Shown here piece after piece: positions 11,572-22,890 of a stretch of DNA of 64,000 bases. The notes under the pieces are model-generated. The model saw only the letters and a list, made by a program, of their open reading frames with translations. It did no database searches and was not told the DNA's origin. Location: NCBI GenBank assembly GCA_017979445.1, contig CM030714.1, positions 12,375,317 through 12,439,316 of the forward strand, in the 5' to 3' direction. The DNA is from Akebia trifoliata. Taxonomy: Eukaryota; Streptophyta; Magnoliopsida; Ranunculales; Lardizabalaceae. A program made the translations under genes and the position numbers. Position 1 is the stretch's first letter, and each line of letters opens with the position of its first letter.

Positions 11572-12112
11572 GAAATCCGATTTAAGTGGTAAGATCGACT
11601 ACACTTGACAATATTTCTCATGACATGCTTCCACCGTAGTTGAGTTGCCTTGAACCATTCCCTGATCTAAGAAGACTTTAAATAGGACGAAACGTAGGCT
11701 TAAGCTATGGTTGCGAAAGGATAAGAAAGGTTGAATCTGGATTTATTGAGGGATAGAATGGACATGGGGTTTGTCTATTTTTAGTTCTAGAAGTATGATC
11801 TATGTTTCCTTCCAGCGTTTCACTAATCATTTAAGCGGGAGATTTGGGTCAAGCTTGAGATCAAGTATTCGAGATTTTCGACTTTTTTGATTTTTTGTAT
11901 TTTTAGCTGTTCACAGTTTATCCTCATGCGGGCCAGGAGTATACTTTGATATTTTTGTTTTGACTTTTGATTGTCCCCTTTTTCTTTTATGGTGGTGACT
12001 TGCCCCGGTCCTAAGTTAAGAAATGAATGTTATGGCTCAAAAAGGGTTAATTAAGGGTAGATAATTATTCAGGAAGTAAAAAGATGGCCTCTCTTCACTT
12101 CAAGGAATGACT

Positions 12113-13264
12113 TTAGGCGTAATATTTTTTTACGGTATCAGCGTTGATCGGTTGTGGAAAGACTTCCCCATCCATCTCTGTAAGGATTAGCGCACCTCCG
12201 GACAGTACCTTTTGGACGATGAATGGCCTATCGTAATTCGGACGAAACTTTCCTCTCGCATATTCTTGTATTGGCAAAATCTTCTTTAAAACAAGATCTC
12301 CTGGCGAGAACTCTCTAGGTTGAACCTTCTTGTTATAAGCTTATGCTATTTTTCGTTGATAAGTTTGCCCATGATAGATTGCTGAAAGTCGTTTCTCCTC
12401 TATTAAAATCAACTGATCGAATCGGCCTTGGACCCATTCTGTCTCATCCAATTCAACTTCTTTTAATATTCGAAGGGAAGGACTTTCGACCTCAACGGAC
12501 AAGATTGCTTCCATTTCGTAGAGCAGTGAGTAAGGCATTGCCCCAGTCGAAGTTCGGATTGACGTTCGATAAACATGTAGAGCGAAGGGTAACATTTCGT
12601 GCCAATCCTTGTAAGTAACGGCCATTTTCTCGATGATCTTCTTGATGTTTTTGTTAGCGGCTTCAACTACTCCATTCATCTTTGGTCTGTAAATGACTGA
12701 GTTGTGATGGGTAATTTGAAAATCCTTGCACATTTTAGACATGTCTTTGTTCTTGAGATTTTTGGGGTTATCGGTTACTATCCCACTTGGGAGGCTGTAC
12801 CGACAGATGATGTTGTTCTTCACAAACTTCAAGACATTGCCCCTTGTAACATTGGCGTAAGATGCTGCTTCTACCCATTTCGTAAAGTAGTCAATGGCGA
12901 CTAAGATGAAACGATGCCCATTGGAAGCTTGAGGATTGATTTGCCCGATGACATCCATGCCCTAGACTGAGAAGGGCCAAGGAGAAGTCATATTGTGCAG
13001 TTCTGAAGGTGGTGCATTGATTTTGTTGGCATAGATTTGAAACAAATGACACTTCCGAACATGTTGGTACCCGTCGCTCTCCATAGTCATCCAGTAGTAA
13101 CCCATTCACATTATCTTCTTCACGAGCATATGTCCATTCATGCGAGGTCCACAGGCCCCACCGTATACGGTCTCGATTAAGCTCGAGCTTCTATCTGTGT
13201 TACACACCTGAGGAGGACCTCATGATGCGACTTTTTGTACAAGACTCCGCTGTCCTGCCAATCT
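12113..13264 (-). pseudogene. Element B integrase (zinc finger, catalytic core, C-terminal domain)
   Basis: Read from right to left it has an H2C2-like finger region (motifs ACGPRMNGHML, GYYWMTMESD, HVRKCHLFQIYANKI), then the catalytic core with D in 'MDVIGQI', D in 'IVTDNPKNL' and E in 'GVVEAANK', so the D-D-E residues are all visible. Next come 'YRTSIRTSTGAMPYSLLYE' and a C-terminal part (FSPGDLVLKK...KFRPNYDRPF) ending at a stop at 12113. In-frame stops lie within the finger, just before the core (SV*GMD) and after QRKIA at 12341. It would insert element cDNA into the genome. It is inactive because of the stops. Confidence 0.92.
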
Positions 13265-13930
13265 CTAAATAGTCTTTCGGTCCGTCGTTGTGGCATCGGG
13301 TGAAAAAGTTCGATCCTCTAAGAATGCCTTGATGTCTACGTACCATGGTTTTTCCTCAGGTTTTTCGACCCCCACAGGTAAGCAATAAGTAGGCTCGTCT
13401 TGAATAGTAATCTCAAGAGGGTCGACTACGGTGTCTTCGGAGATGCTGACCATTGAGGTCAGAGTAGCCAATGCATCTGCGAACTTATTCTTAGCCCTCG
13501 GCATATAAGTAAAGGAGATTCGGGTGAAGTTTGAACTTAGATCTTCGAGATACTCGTGATACGAAACCAATCTCTGCTCTCGGGTCTTCCATTCTCCCGT
13601 TGTCTGGTAGACTACCAGACTTGAGTCTCCAAATACATCTATTTCATCCACTTCGAGGTCGATCACTACTTTCAATCCCACAATGCATGCTTCGTACTCG
13701 GTTTCGTTGTTTGAACACTGAAACCTTAATCTGACTGCAATGGGGATATGCGTTCCGTCTGACTTAACCAAGACTGCCCCAATTCTATTTCCCTTTTGGT
13801 TTACTGCTCTATCGAAGTACATTTTCCAACTAGATTCTTCATCATCGCTCTCGAACTCAGCAAACAAAATGGCTTCATCAAGAAAATTTGTCCTTAGTGG
13901 CTCATAGTCAGGCAGAGGGTGTTCCGCCAA
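13265..13930 (-). pseudogene. Element B second RNase H (archaeal-type, aRNH)
   Basis: An open frame of 221 codons matches the extra RNase H found in the Tat lineage. Motifs in order: 'SWKMYFDRAVNQKGN' (first catalytic Asp; the usual D-G-A is D-R-A here), 'FQCSNNETEYEACI' (Glu), 'DVFGDSSLVVYQ' (Asp), 'RAKNKFADALATL' (last Asp). The four acidic residues are kept. It lies between the canonical RNase H and the integrase, the normal order for this clade, and it is the longest uninterrupted pol domain in B. A stop at its end (RKTI*) separates it from the integrase finger. Confidence 0.9.
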
Positions 13931-14377
13931 GTGCTCAGCAATAGCTTGTCCCTTAATGGCTTTTTGAGTGACATAGGTGATGTCAAACTCAGATAATAAA
14001 AGTTACCACTTCGCAGTACGTCCTGTGAGTGCTGGCTTCTCAAAGAGATACTTCAAAGGATCCATTCGAGCAATAAGCATAGTCGAACAACTAAACAAGT
14101 AGTGGCGTAGTTGTTGTGATGCCCAGACGAGGGCGCAACACGTCTTTTCTAGGGTCGAATAGTTCGCCTCGTAACTTGTGAACTTCTTGCTAAGGTAATA
14201 AATGGCTCGTTCTTTTCAACCTGTTCCGTCATGTTGCCCCAGTACACAATCCATTGAGTTTTCTTGCACAGAAAGATACATCAGTAGAGGTCGACCTAGT
14301 GTAGGCGGAACTAAGACTGGTGGATTAAGCAAGTATCTCTTAATCTTGTCGAAAGCTTCTTGACAGTCTTCATTCTA
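13931..14377 (-). pseudogene. Element B first RNase H (canonical gypsy type), degraded
   Basis: It lies between RT and aRNH. Readable pieces on the - strand include 'MDPLKYLFEKPALTGRTAKW' and 'FDITYVTQKAIKGQAIAEHLA', the typical C-terminal end of gypsy RNase H leading into the connection. Stops break the frame. It would degrade the RNA strand of RNA-DNA hybrids. Confidence 0.75.
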
Positions 14378-15300
14378 TTATTTCGACTCATTCTTCTTCA
14401 GTAGTTTGAATACTGACTCACATATCGGAGTTAGTTGTGCGATGAACCAGCTAATGTACTGAATTCTTCCTAGGAATCCCCTGTTCTCTTTCTCTGATTT
14501 GGGTGGCTCCATATTTATGATGTACTTCTTTTTAGCTTGATCGATCTCGATGCCTCTTCTTCTAACAATGAACCCCAATAGCTTTCCTGACGTGGCCCCA
14601 AATACACACTTTGCCGGATTAAGTCTTAAGTTGTACTTCTTTAATCGATCAAATAGTTTCTTCAAGTTCACTAGATGATCCTCGTCGAGGTTTGATTGAG
14701 CTATCATGTCATCTACGTATACTTATATCTCCTTGTGGATCATGTCATGAAATAAGGCAGTCATGGCTCGTTGGTAAGTTGCCCCAGCATTCTTGAGACC
14801 AAATGACATGACCTTATAGTGAAAGGTACGCCAAGGTGTAATGAATGCAGTCTTCTCTTGATCTTCTTCCACCATTTTTATTTGATTGTAACCCGAGAAG
14901 CCGTCCATGAGGGAGAACATACCGTGCCCTGCTGTATTATCGACCAAAGTGTCGATGTGTGGTAACTCAAAGTCATCTTTAGGACTGGTTCTATTTAGAT
15001 CCCGGTAGTCTACACACATGCGTACTTTTCCATCCTTCTTTGGTATAGGAACGACGTTAGCGAGCCACTCAGGGTAGGTGGATATTGCGAGAAATCCTAC
15101 TTGGAACTGCTTCATTACTTCGTCCTTGACTTTAAGTGTCCATTCTGGTTTCAACCTTTGTAATTTCTGTTTGATCGGCTTGCTTCCCGTTTTGATAGGT
15201 AACTTGTGAACAACTAGATCTGTGTCTAAATCGGACATGTCTTGGTAGGATCATGCAAAGACATCTTGGTACTGTTGTAAGAACTTTGTCATCTTCTCTT
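14378..15300 (-). pseudogene. Element B reverse transcriptase
   Basis: Conserved blocks in order: 'LPIKTGSKPIKQKLQRL', 'VVPIPKKDGKVRMCVDYRDL', 'DGFSGYNQI', 'TAFITPWRTFHYKVMSFGLK', then the catalytic 'YVDDM' at about 14708-14720, then 'LRLNPAKCVFG' and 'GKLLGFIVRRRGIE'. The two catalytic aspartates are kept, but a TAA stop lies immediately before V-Y-V-D-D (14723-14725). RT copies element RNA into DNA. The frame is otherwise open for 171 and 109 codons, so decay is moderate. Confidence 0.95.
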
Positions 15301-15337
15301 TCTGCTCAATCGTTAATAGGGCTCCGATTTTAATGAT

Positions 15338-16514
15338 CTATGGGTCATCTTCGGTGCCTAGGTTCACTGAGTTTGTATCATCTATATTTGACTGAACACC
15401 TTTCTCGTGACGTTCTATGAGTTCTTTGATTTCTTTTGGAGGATATTCAACCTCTTCCTTTAGCTCTTCTTCAATCCCCATGAGATCAAAGTCAAGCTCG
15501 AGGTCAAAGTCGTATTCATCTCTTTCATACTCTGTTCTGTCACAAGATTCATTCAACTAAGGAAATTCTTTGGGAACCTTAGGTATTTTGAAGATTTCTG
15601 ATTTTTTTGAATTTTTGAAAATATTTGATTTTTTTGAATTTTAGAGAATTTTTGGTTTTTTTGAATTTTGAAAGATTTTTTATTTTTTTGAATTTTGAAA
15701 GATTTTTTATTTTTTTGGATTTTACGGACTATCCGTATACTTGAAACAAGATGAAGAAAAATCATGCAAATTCATTAGCGACGAAGGTGAGCCCCCAAAA
15801 TAGTCTTGCCCCGAGGACGAGGGCTCATTATGGTCATCGGGCAGATGAGATTTTACTAATGACATTTTTTTTTGGAGGTCGTTGGGATTCTGGACCCCAT
15901 GACTGTCTCATAAGTGATTGGGTATTCCTCCCAATTCTTGAACACTTGCCCTTCTTCTGCCGGGTAGATATATCGGGAGAGTGGCTCTCTTGATGGTTCA
16001 GATATGACCATCACTTTCGAATGACTGTCGTCAAGTCCGGGTACATGTAGGTTGGGTGGAATTACGATAGATCCCCAATCGATTTGAAAGGGGAACTGTG
16101 ATCTTTCTTCTTCGCATATTGCGACTTCCGCCTTAGCGGGCTCTTTTTCTTCTTCCTTTTGACCCCATTCGGAATCCCCTCCCAACAAGATGTCCATGCC
16201 ATCTGTAAAAGAATATGGGGACTCAACGAATGAGTCTTCTTGCGATTGAACGGGCTCAATACTTACAACACTTGGTTCTCCTGTGTGACTTGTCGGTGGT
16301 AGTTCTGATAAGTCATCTGGCTTCTTCAAGGATCGTGGGAAGTTGATGCTGATATGTGGTACTTTACCCAAGTTCCATACATTAGACTCTCGGTTCTGTC
16401 TTCGTGCAAGTCGCAACTCCCTCTTTTTATCATTCATATCAGAGATGTCCCTCCTCGTAGGCTTGAATCCAAGACCAAAGTAGGGAGTGTATTTTTGCAT
16501 GGTGATTAGAGTAG
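15338..16514 (-). pseudogene. Element B pol linker between protease and RT
   Basis: The - strand frame from 16514 reads the Tat linker (RATLITMQKYTPYFGLGFKP) followed by an acidic, low-conservation region. It continues past a stop into a highly acidic stretch (15338-15556) ending 'SVNLGTEDDP', the conserved N-L-G-T motif before RT in this lineage. The right end at 16514 is the insertion point of element C; the other side resumes at 26728. A lysine-rich 9-residue repeat is embedded at 15565-15725. Confidence 0.8.
15565..15725 (-). repeat. 27-bp in-frame minisatellite in the pol linker
   Basis: About five units of 27 bases (gaattttgaaagattttttat, variable) encode a nine-residue repeat of the type F-K-I-Q-K-N-K-K-S on the - strand. 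Because 27 is divisible by three, expansion kept the frame. Confidence 0.8.
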
Positions 16515-16519
16515 CCCTC
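16515..16519. other. Target-site duplication of element C (CCCTC)
   Basis: CCCTC at 16515-16519 is repeated at 26723-26727, exactly outside the TG and CA ends of element C. Confidence 0.97.
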
Positions 16520-17129
16520 TGTAGACACCCCATTTTTGCACTCGCCTGATTAATCAACTCGTCAATCCGATCGCAACGGTTCCCAATGATGGATGTCTAT
16601 TCCAATGTTTTATTTTGTTACGAGATATGATTCAGAAATCCGAATGAGGTATCTAGACTGACAAAACTTTAGAAACCACGCTACGCTAGGAAAATACGAC
16701 CCCAGAAACATAGAAATCATCATCTCGCAAACCAAAAAGAAGCTTCACGATAAAAACCACTAAAAATGACCAAATTATCAAAATACCCCTAACATCAAAA
16801 CAACCCTAGAACCTACGTTACGCTTAGGAAAACCCATTCAAAATACATAAAACAACAAATCGAAACCAAATAAACCACTTTACCAATTTTCACAAAATTC
16901 GACAAAATTACGAAAATACCCCTCATAAAATTCACGACCATTTGACACAAAAAATTTCATAAATGACAAAAACCAACATTCCCATTGAATTCCTTATGAA
17001 AAATTGATTCCAAAATATCTTGAAATATTGAAAAATGACTTAAAACGTAAAAAATCCTCTCCGAGGGCAAAACGGTAATTTTACAACTTTAATAATTAAA
17101 AATTTCAAAATTAATAAACAAATCATTAA

Positions 17130-17420
17130 ATAATGTAAAGTGAAACATTAAAGTCAATCAAGTAAGACTAAATTCAATCTTAAAGTCAATCAAGTAAGAC
17201 TAAAGTTAAGATATTAAAAGCCAACCAAGAAAGACTAAAGTCAAAGTATTAAAGTTAATCTCATAAGACTAAAGTCAAAACCCTAACCTAAACTAATCAA
17301 GTCAATCTCATAAGACTAAATTCAAAATCCTAATCTAAACTAATCAAGTCAATCTCATAAGACTAAAGTCAAAACCCTAAATTAAAATCCTAAAGACAAA
17401 GTCCATCTCATAAGACCAAA
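17130..17420. repeat. Subrepeats 'gtcaatc..ataagactaaa' in the U3 of C's LTR
   Basis: About ten irregular copies of 'agtcaatcnnntaagactaaagtcaa' precede the TATA box; the same block recurs in the 3' LTR (about 25770-26060) with one extra copy. It accounts for much of the length difference between the two LTRs. Confidence 0.8.
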
Positions 17421-17482
17421 GTCAAAACCCTAATTAAAACTCTAAAAGAAATCCTAATCAAACCCTAATGCTTCTAAAAAAC

Positions 17483-17494
17483 TTTATAAAAAGG
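17483..17494 (+). promoter_or_regulatory. TATA box in element C 5' LTR
   Basis: The sequence tttataaaaagg is followed by 'agcctccacacc' and the LTR leader. The same box is at 26116-26127 in the 3' LTR. Confidence 0.6.
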
Positions 17495-18093
17495 AGCCTC
17501 CACACCCTATTTTCGTATCAAAGAAAAAATCCTAGAAAAAGTAGGTGAAGAAGCCTCCACAACCTCTCCAAAACCCTAATTTTGGAGTCCCAACTCCTTA
17601 CCTAACACCCCTACTTCAATTTTAGCTTAAAAAATACCCAGAAACCTTTCAAAAATACCTCCAAAATCCATAACAAATTCAAAGCACCCAGATCCAAGAA
17701 GGAGATACCTTGCCTCGGAGATCAGAAATCAGATCCGGAGACAGAATGAAGTAAGGAGTACGGTACAAGGAGCAATTTCACCAGATCTGAGGGAACAGAA
17801 CCTTTGCAGATCGAAGGTAAGATTTTTGTTATTTTTTTTTATTTAGATTTTGTCATTAGCTATGTAGTCTTATTTGAAATAAGTAGAGACCGACATTGGT
17901 CGAGCGGGGTTGGTGCCTAATACCTTCCAACCCCGTAATATGATTCCCGGATTCAATTTTTCTGTAGTACATTAGTTTTTTTATCCGTTTTAGAGTCAGT
18001 TTGGTTCCTAGACTATAATAACTAGGTGGCGACTCCCAAACCTCAAGGATTAAAAGCGGATCCGCACATCCCGCGGATCGAGGGCACTTTCAG

Positions 18094-18112
18094 TGGCGAC
18101 TCCACTGGGGAC
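18094..18112 (+). other. Primer-binding site of element C
   Basis: TGGCGACTCCACTGGGGAC begins one base after the LTR. It is the best-preserved copy of the PBS shared by A, B, C and E. Confidence 0.93.
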
Positions 18113-18339
18113 TATTGAGGATCAAACTTGAAAAATCCCAAGTATGGGAGCATTGCCAAGATGACCTAATTTTTTTTATTATTATTTAGTTCGATTTATT
18201 TTATTTATTTTTCTTGTTTATTTATTTTTGTGACTTGATTGTAGATGATTTTGGGCATTGCATATTTTTTTTCCAATTAAGGATCACTTTTTGATGACCC
18301 CTAAATAATGAAAGATTCAAATTGACATATGAAAATGAT

Positions 18340-18910
18340 GGAATAATGAAGGTTGGGACAGTAATGTTAAAACATTTTTACAAAATATTCTAATGAGAAT
18401 TAAGTCTGGGAACCTATTAATAAAACGTAGATCTCATCGAGTAGATTAATTTAGAATCTGAGTTCACTCAATTTCATTATCGGAAGCCTTAGATATCATC
18501 GATGCAAGTTCAATCTGTAAATCTGAAATTGTTGCTGAATGAAAGTTGGGACAGTAATGTTAAAACGTTTTTACAAGACATTTTAGTGATAATTAAGTCT
18601 AGGAACCTATTAATAAAATGTAGATCTCATCGAGTAGATTAATTTAGAATCTGAATTCACTCAATTTCATTATCGGAAGCCTTAGATATCATCGATGCAA
18701 GTTTAATCTGTAAATCTGGAATTATTTCTAAATGAAGGTTGGGACAGCAATGTTAAAACGTTTTTACAGAATATTCTACTGAGAACTAAGTCTGGGCACC
18801 TATTAATAAAATGTAGATCTCATCGAGTAGATTAATTTAGAACTTGAGTTCACTCGATTTCGTTATCGGGAGCCTTAGATAACATCGATGCAAGTTCGGA
18901 TTGTATTTTC
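18340..18910. repeat. 193-bp tandem repeat, three copies, in C's leader
   Basis: 'gttgggacagnaatgttaaaac' anchors start at 18351, 18544 and 18737, exactly 193 bases apart. Each unit continues with 'cctattaataaaa(c/t)gtagatctc' and ends 'catcgatgcaagtt'. Confidence 0.93.
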
Positions 18911-20690
18911 CTAATTCACAGAAAATCCGAATTTATCTAATGTTGGCACAATTAATGTTCCTGAGAGTGAGCTCATCTCAACCATTGTCATTCTATCATC
19001 AATGTAACATCTATTGGAATCTCGATTTATTTTGGATCACCCAAAGGTGATCATTGATTGGACCTTAAAAATTATAAAAATTATGCCTATTGCAATGTTT
19101 GTTTGATCAATTATTATATGCCATTTTCATTAATTGATTTGCCATGATCTTGACAGATATATTTGTGATGGGTTTGCTTTCATCTTAATTTCGATGTGAT
19201 GGGTTTTGTATTATTTTCTTAATCAATATTCATTTAATATCCATATGTGATGACATAATCTGGCCCATGGGCCCATGTGTTTGAAAAAGGCCCCAGGCAC
19301 ACCCCACCCTGTTTTGCATACACCACATGCACGTTTACTGTTTTTCACACTTACACGTCCTATATAGCCAACGTGGCACTAGTGCGTGGCCCGATCTCTT
19401 CGGAGATGCGACGTCATTCATGAAAACCACAACTCCAGTCACGTACCTTAGGGTATATCAAACTGGGGCATCAATACCGTCTGATCAGGTGATTCTGAGA
19501 GATGTATTGATGCACCCAGGCTGGAGCGACCGGAGCCTTTTACCTATTGTGAGCCACACAGTCACATGTCCCGATTGCCACAGTAGTACTAGTACGTGGT
19601 CGGTCGCCTCGTGGGATGCCAAACCATTTATGAAAGCTACAACTCTTGACTCGTACCCATAGGTATGTAAAAGATAATCTAAGTATATCAATTGCACTTC
19701 TTAGTCAAAACCAGTGCCTAAGTGAGATCTTGCCCCACTGTACCCTACTGTACGAGGGGGCTAGACTACGTCTATCCTAGACGAGAGGTATTTAAGTCAG
19801 CCCTTGCTCAGCATCGTGCGCCACCTCTCAACTGGAGATCAAACTGGCTGTTTTTGACTTCAGAGAAGTGGGTTGAGGTTTTAGATTATCACCTATACGG
19901 TATATCAAACCAAGTCACCACGTATCAAAAGGTATATAGGTGTGCTTGGGCAAGGGTGGCCAGATAAAAATGTATTGCACGTAGTAAGCTTAGAGTCTAG
20001 AAACCTTCCCTGTAGGTCACGACTCGAACTTATCATGGGTGTTCCCGGGTTGTTCATTGAATGGAATCTTATGAGACTTTGTGATTAATGTGAATGATGT
20101 GGATGATGAGATCAGAGTGTATGATTGTCCCCAAGGATCAAAAATGTTGTTTTTGAAAAATTAAAATGGGTGCACCAACCCAATAAAAAATCTATTTTAA
20201 ACTTGACCCAATCCATCTCGATCCAACGATCATTATGGGCCGAGCCATTTGAATCAAAATGAAATTCAAACTTTTTTCTGATTTGGATTTTAAACCCATT
20301 TTAAAAGAAGGAAAATGTTTTTCAGAAGAAAAATATTTTCCAAAAGAGAAATGCTTTTCAAAAGTAAAATATTTTTCGGAAGAATAAGATTTTCCAAAAG
20401 GAAATGTTTTCCCAAAAAGTTTTCTAAAAAAAAAGAAAAGGAAGAAAAATATTTTTTTTTTAAAAATGGTTTACAAAAAATCTATTTTTGCATGAAAAAT
20501 TATTGAAATATGTTTGTGGAAGTTGTTATTCAATGAAAACATTATTTGTCAATATTTTTCAAGAGTGCAATAAAATTATTTTTCTAAAGAATCATTACAT
20601 TAATGAATTGTTTAATGGATTGGTGCACAAAATTCAATAAAATCTCAGGGTTCATTTAAAATGTTATCAAGGGGGTGACACTGAAATTGG
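18911..20690 (+). other. Element C leader, non-coding
   Basis: It matches the leaders of A and E in order. At 20290-20520 there is an A-rich block of about 20-bp units of the type 'aaaatnttttccaaaag'. No gag is present here, unlike in A. Open frames (19327-19967, 20315-20506) have no recognisable domain. Confidence 0.7.
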
Positions 20691-20779
20691 TTAAATTCAC
20701 CTTCAAAGAGGTTTAAAGATTATTATTGTGTCTAAGCTCAATCGTCCATCGTCTAGCTAGGGTTATAAATCCGGTCAGT

Positions 20780-21970
20780 TAGAGTAAACGTCAATATCAA
20801 ATCAACAATCAGAAATGACCTCAAAATTTCTCAACATCGTCCAGTTGTTCTTTGAAGATCATAGTGCTTCAATCCTACCAGTTATAAGCAATATCTCAGT
20901 CCTCAGTCCTAATCAAACTCGTGTGGGTACTTGTCTTGAGTTTTCATGAGTCATTTGGGTTAGCTCGAGTCTTTTTTTCCAGAAAGGTCATGTCTTCCTT
21001 AGATTGAGTCTACTCTTTCCTATTGAGTCAAGTTAGTTCATCGAGTCTATAGAGGTGTCTGTTGCCCCATATGAAATTGATCGGATAAAAGAAATTTTTG
21101 AATACCTCGAGCGTATTAACGAATTAACTAATAATTTGATAGATTTCGTTTCTGAACAAGAAGATAAGAGTTGGGCTCAACCTTTAATCGAGAAAGGAAA
21201 AGTCTTTTACCTCGAAACAAAAAATAATTCCTAAAGATATTCAAATAGAAATCATCTTATCCCTAAAGGAACACGAGGGGATAATGAATTTACTCAGAAA
21301 TTTCAAAAGACTTGTTCGTGTGATCATATGAGGGTATGTTAGGTACAAGCTTGGGTGTTGTTCAACACGGAATAGATACTCGTCTATATCGATGGAATCA
21401 AAGAAGATGTTATAAAATGTATCAGCACTATCCTTACTACATCTTGAGTTTCAAATCACATATTATCAGTCGATATGGGGGTACCTTTTGAACTGATCTC
21501 TAATAATGGGTTGTACTTCAAAGCATAAATCATTACTCTATATTTAAAGTTGAAGATCCGAAAGTACAAATCATCCCCCTACCGTCCTTAGATCAATGGA
21601 ACGGTTGAAGCAGTTAGTAAGAGTCTCAAGACTATCATCAGGAAAATGTGTCAATCACATCGAGATTGGTCAGAAAAATTATCATTCACGCTATGGACAT
21701 ATCGAACTTCAATTCGATCCTCTAGTGGAGCTACTCCCTACTCCTTAGTGTATGGCATGGAAGCAGTCTTGCCAGTTGAAATGAAAATTTTGTCTCTCAG
21801 AGTCTTGTTGGAAAATCATTTGTTAGAAACAGATTGGGTTCGTCAGCAGTATGAAGAATTAAATTTGATCGAAGAAAATGGGTTAAAGCCCTGTACCATG
21901 TGCAAGCTTATCTAAGAAGAGTCACCCGTGCATTTGACAAAAAGGTCAAAGTTCATCATTTACAAGTCAA
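20780..21970 (+). pseudogene. Element C pol remnant: pre-RT linker joined to integrase fragment
   Basis: Near 21140 a frame reads 'SEQEDKSWAQP...', equivalent to the acidic linker before RT in Tat pol. Within about 350 bases it passes directly to the integrase core: 'GVPFELISNNGLYF' near 21477 (Asp to Asn at the catalytic D position), 'NGTVEAVSKSLKTIIRKM', and 'YRTSIRSSSGATPYSLVYGM' in the frame 21646-21915. Protease, RT, both RNases H and the integrase N-terminus are absent. The same junction architecture occurs in A (36,560-37,300), so the deletion is older than this insertion. Confidence 0.8.
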
Positions 21971-22660
21971 GGATTTAACTATCAGACTTCAAAGAAAATT
22001 GAACACTCCTCCTCGACTATAGGGGAAAGTCTGAACCCAATTGCAGAAATTCATTCATTAAGGAAATATTGTCTGGAAAAGTCGTCAGACTTCAAGATCA
22101 TGATGGAAGTGAACTACCAGAGTCAACCAACCTTGACCGGATCAAATGGTACTACATTTAAGGAGGCCATCTTTGGCCGAATCAATTTTCCTGCTAACCA
22201 GTTCATTATCTCCTTTCTCAGCCCTTTGCAGTCTTTTCAAAAAAAAATGATGCCTTTTTCTTTCTCAGCCCGATCACCTAACCTAGGGGAGGGAAAATTC
22301 GAACTACAATTTGGTCTGATCCCAAAAATTTGGGGTACGTAGGCAACCTAAGAAGTTACTTCAGGCCCGACCACATAAAAAAAAAAAAAATTCTCCGACA
22401 AAGAAAAAATCTAAAAAGAAAAAAATTTAAAAGAAAAAATTGTCAAAGTGGGGAAGAAAATTCAAGGAAAAAGAAAATAATTCAAGATGAAATGCCACAC
22501 AAGGGGCATTCGGGTTTTTGAGCCTCAAAATTCCTTTCTTTTTATGCCTAGTCCTAAGCCTACCTATAAAAGTCCTCCTAAGTAGCGTGTGGAAAAGTCA
22601 AAGAGGGCAGCAAAGCATGATCAGACAGTAATTCTAGAAGTTCAGAGGAGAAGAAAAAGA
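21971..22660 (+). other. Element C 3' region, non-coding
   Basis: It contains the family-conserved block 'ggggtacgtaggcaacctaagaag' near 22,333, also seen in A (37,655) and reversed in E (52,595-52,622). No protein recognised. Confidence 0.65.
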
Positions 22661-22890
22661 TAAAAAAATGATAAAGCCTGCTAAGTTGAAAATTCGAAAA
22701 GGGCGACTTAGGCAAAAATTAAGGCAAGCTCGCAAGGTTGAAAATCTGAAAGGACAACTTTGGCAACAATCAGAGCCAAGAAAAAAGAAAGAGCTCGCTA
22801 GATTGAAAACCTGAAAAGGCGATCTAGGCAAAAGTTAGAGCAAGCTCGCTAGATTGAAAACCTGAAAAGGCGATCTAGGCAGAAGTTAGA
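22660..22890. repeat. 51-bp tandem repeat in C's 3' region
   Basis: The last two units (starting 22793 and 22844, 51 bases apart) are nearly identical: 'gctcgctagattgaaaacc' then 'ggcgatctaggca'. Two more diverged units precede them. Related units occur in A (about 37,940-38,170) and, reversed, in E (about 51,900-52,260). Confidence 0.88.

Larger units (their letters stand above)
10104..12112 (-). other. Element B 3' region between integrase and PPT
   Basis: It has no sense-strand coding frame of note. It holds an antisense ORF (10493-10783), a 112-bp duplication, and two copies of 'gcgggccaggagt' (near 11055 and 11927). Long 3' untranslated regions are usual in Tat elements. Confidence 0.7.
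16520..18092 (+). mobile_element. Element C 5' LTR
   Basis: It starts TGTAGACACCCC and ends GGCACTTTCA, one base before the PBS. It contains a run of 'agtcaatc(tc/aag)taagactaaa' subrepeats (about 17130-17420) upstream of a TATA box, a leader, and a donor-like 'gatcgaag/gtaag' near 17819. Confidence 0.96.

Noticed and set aside
12343..12904. Plus-strand ORFs opposite the integrase (91 and 66 codons)
   Set aside because: Shadows of the well-supported - strand integrase.
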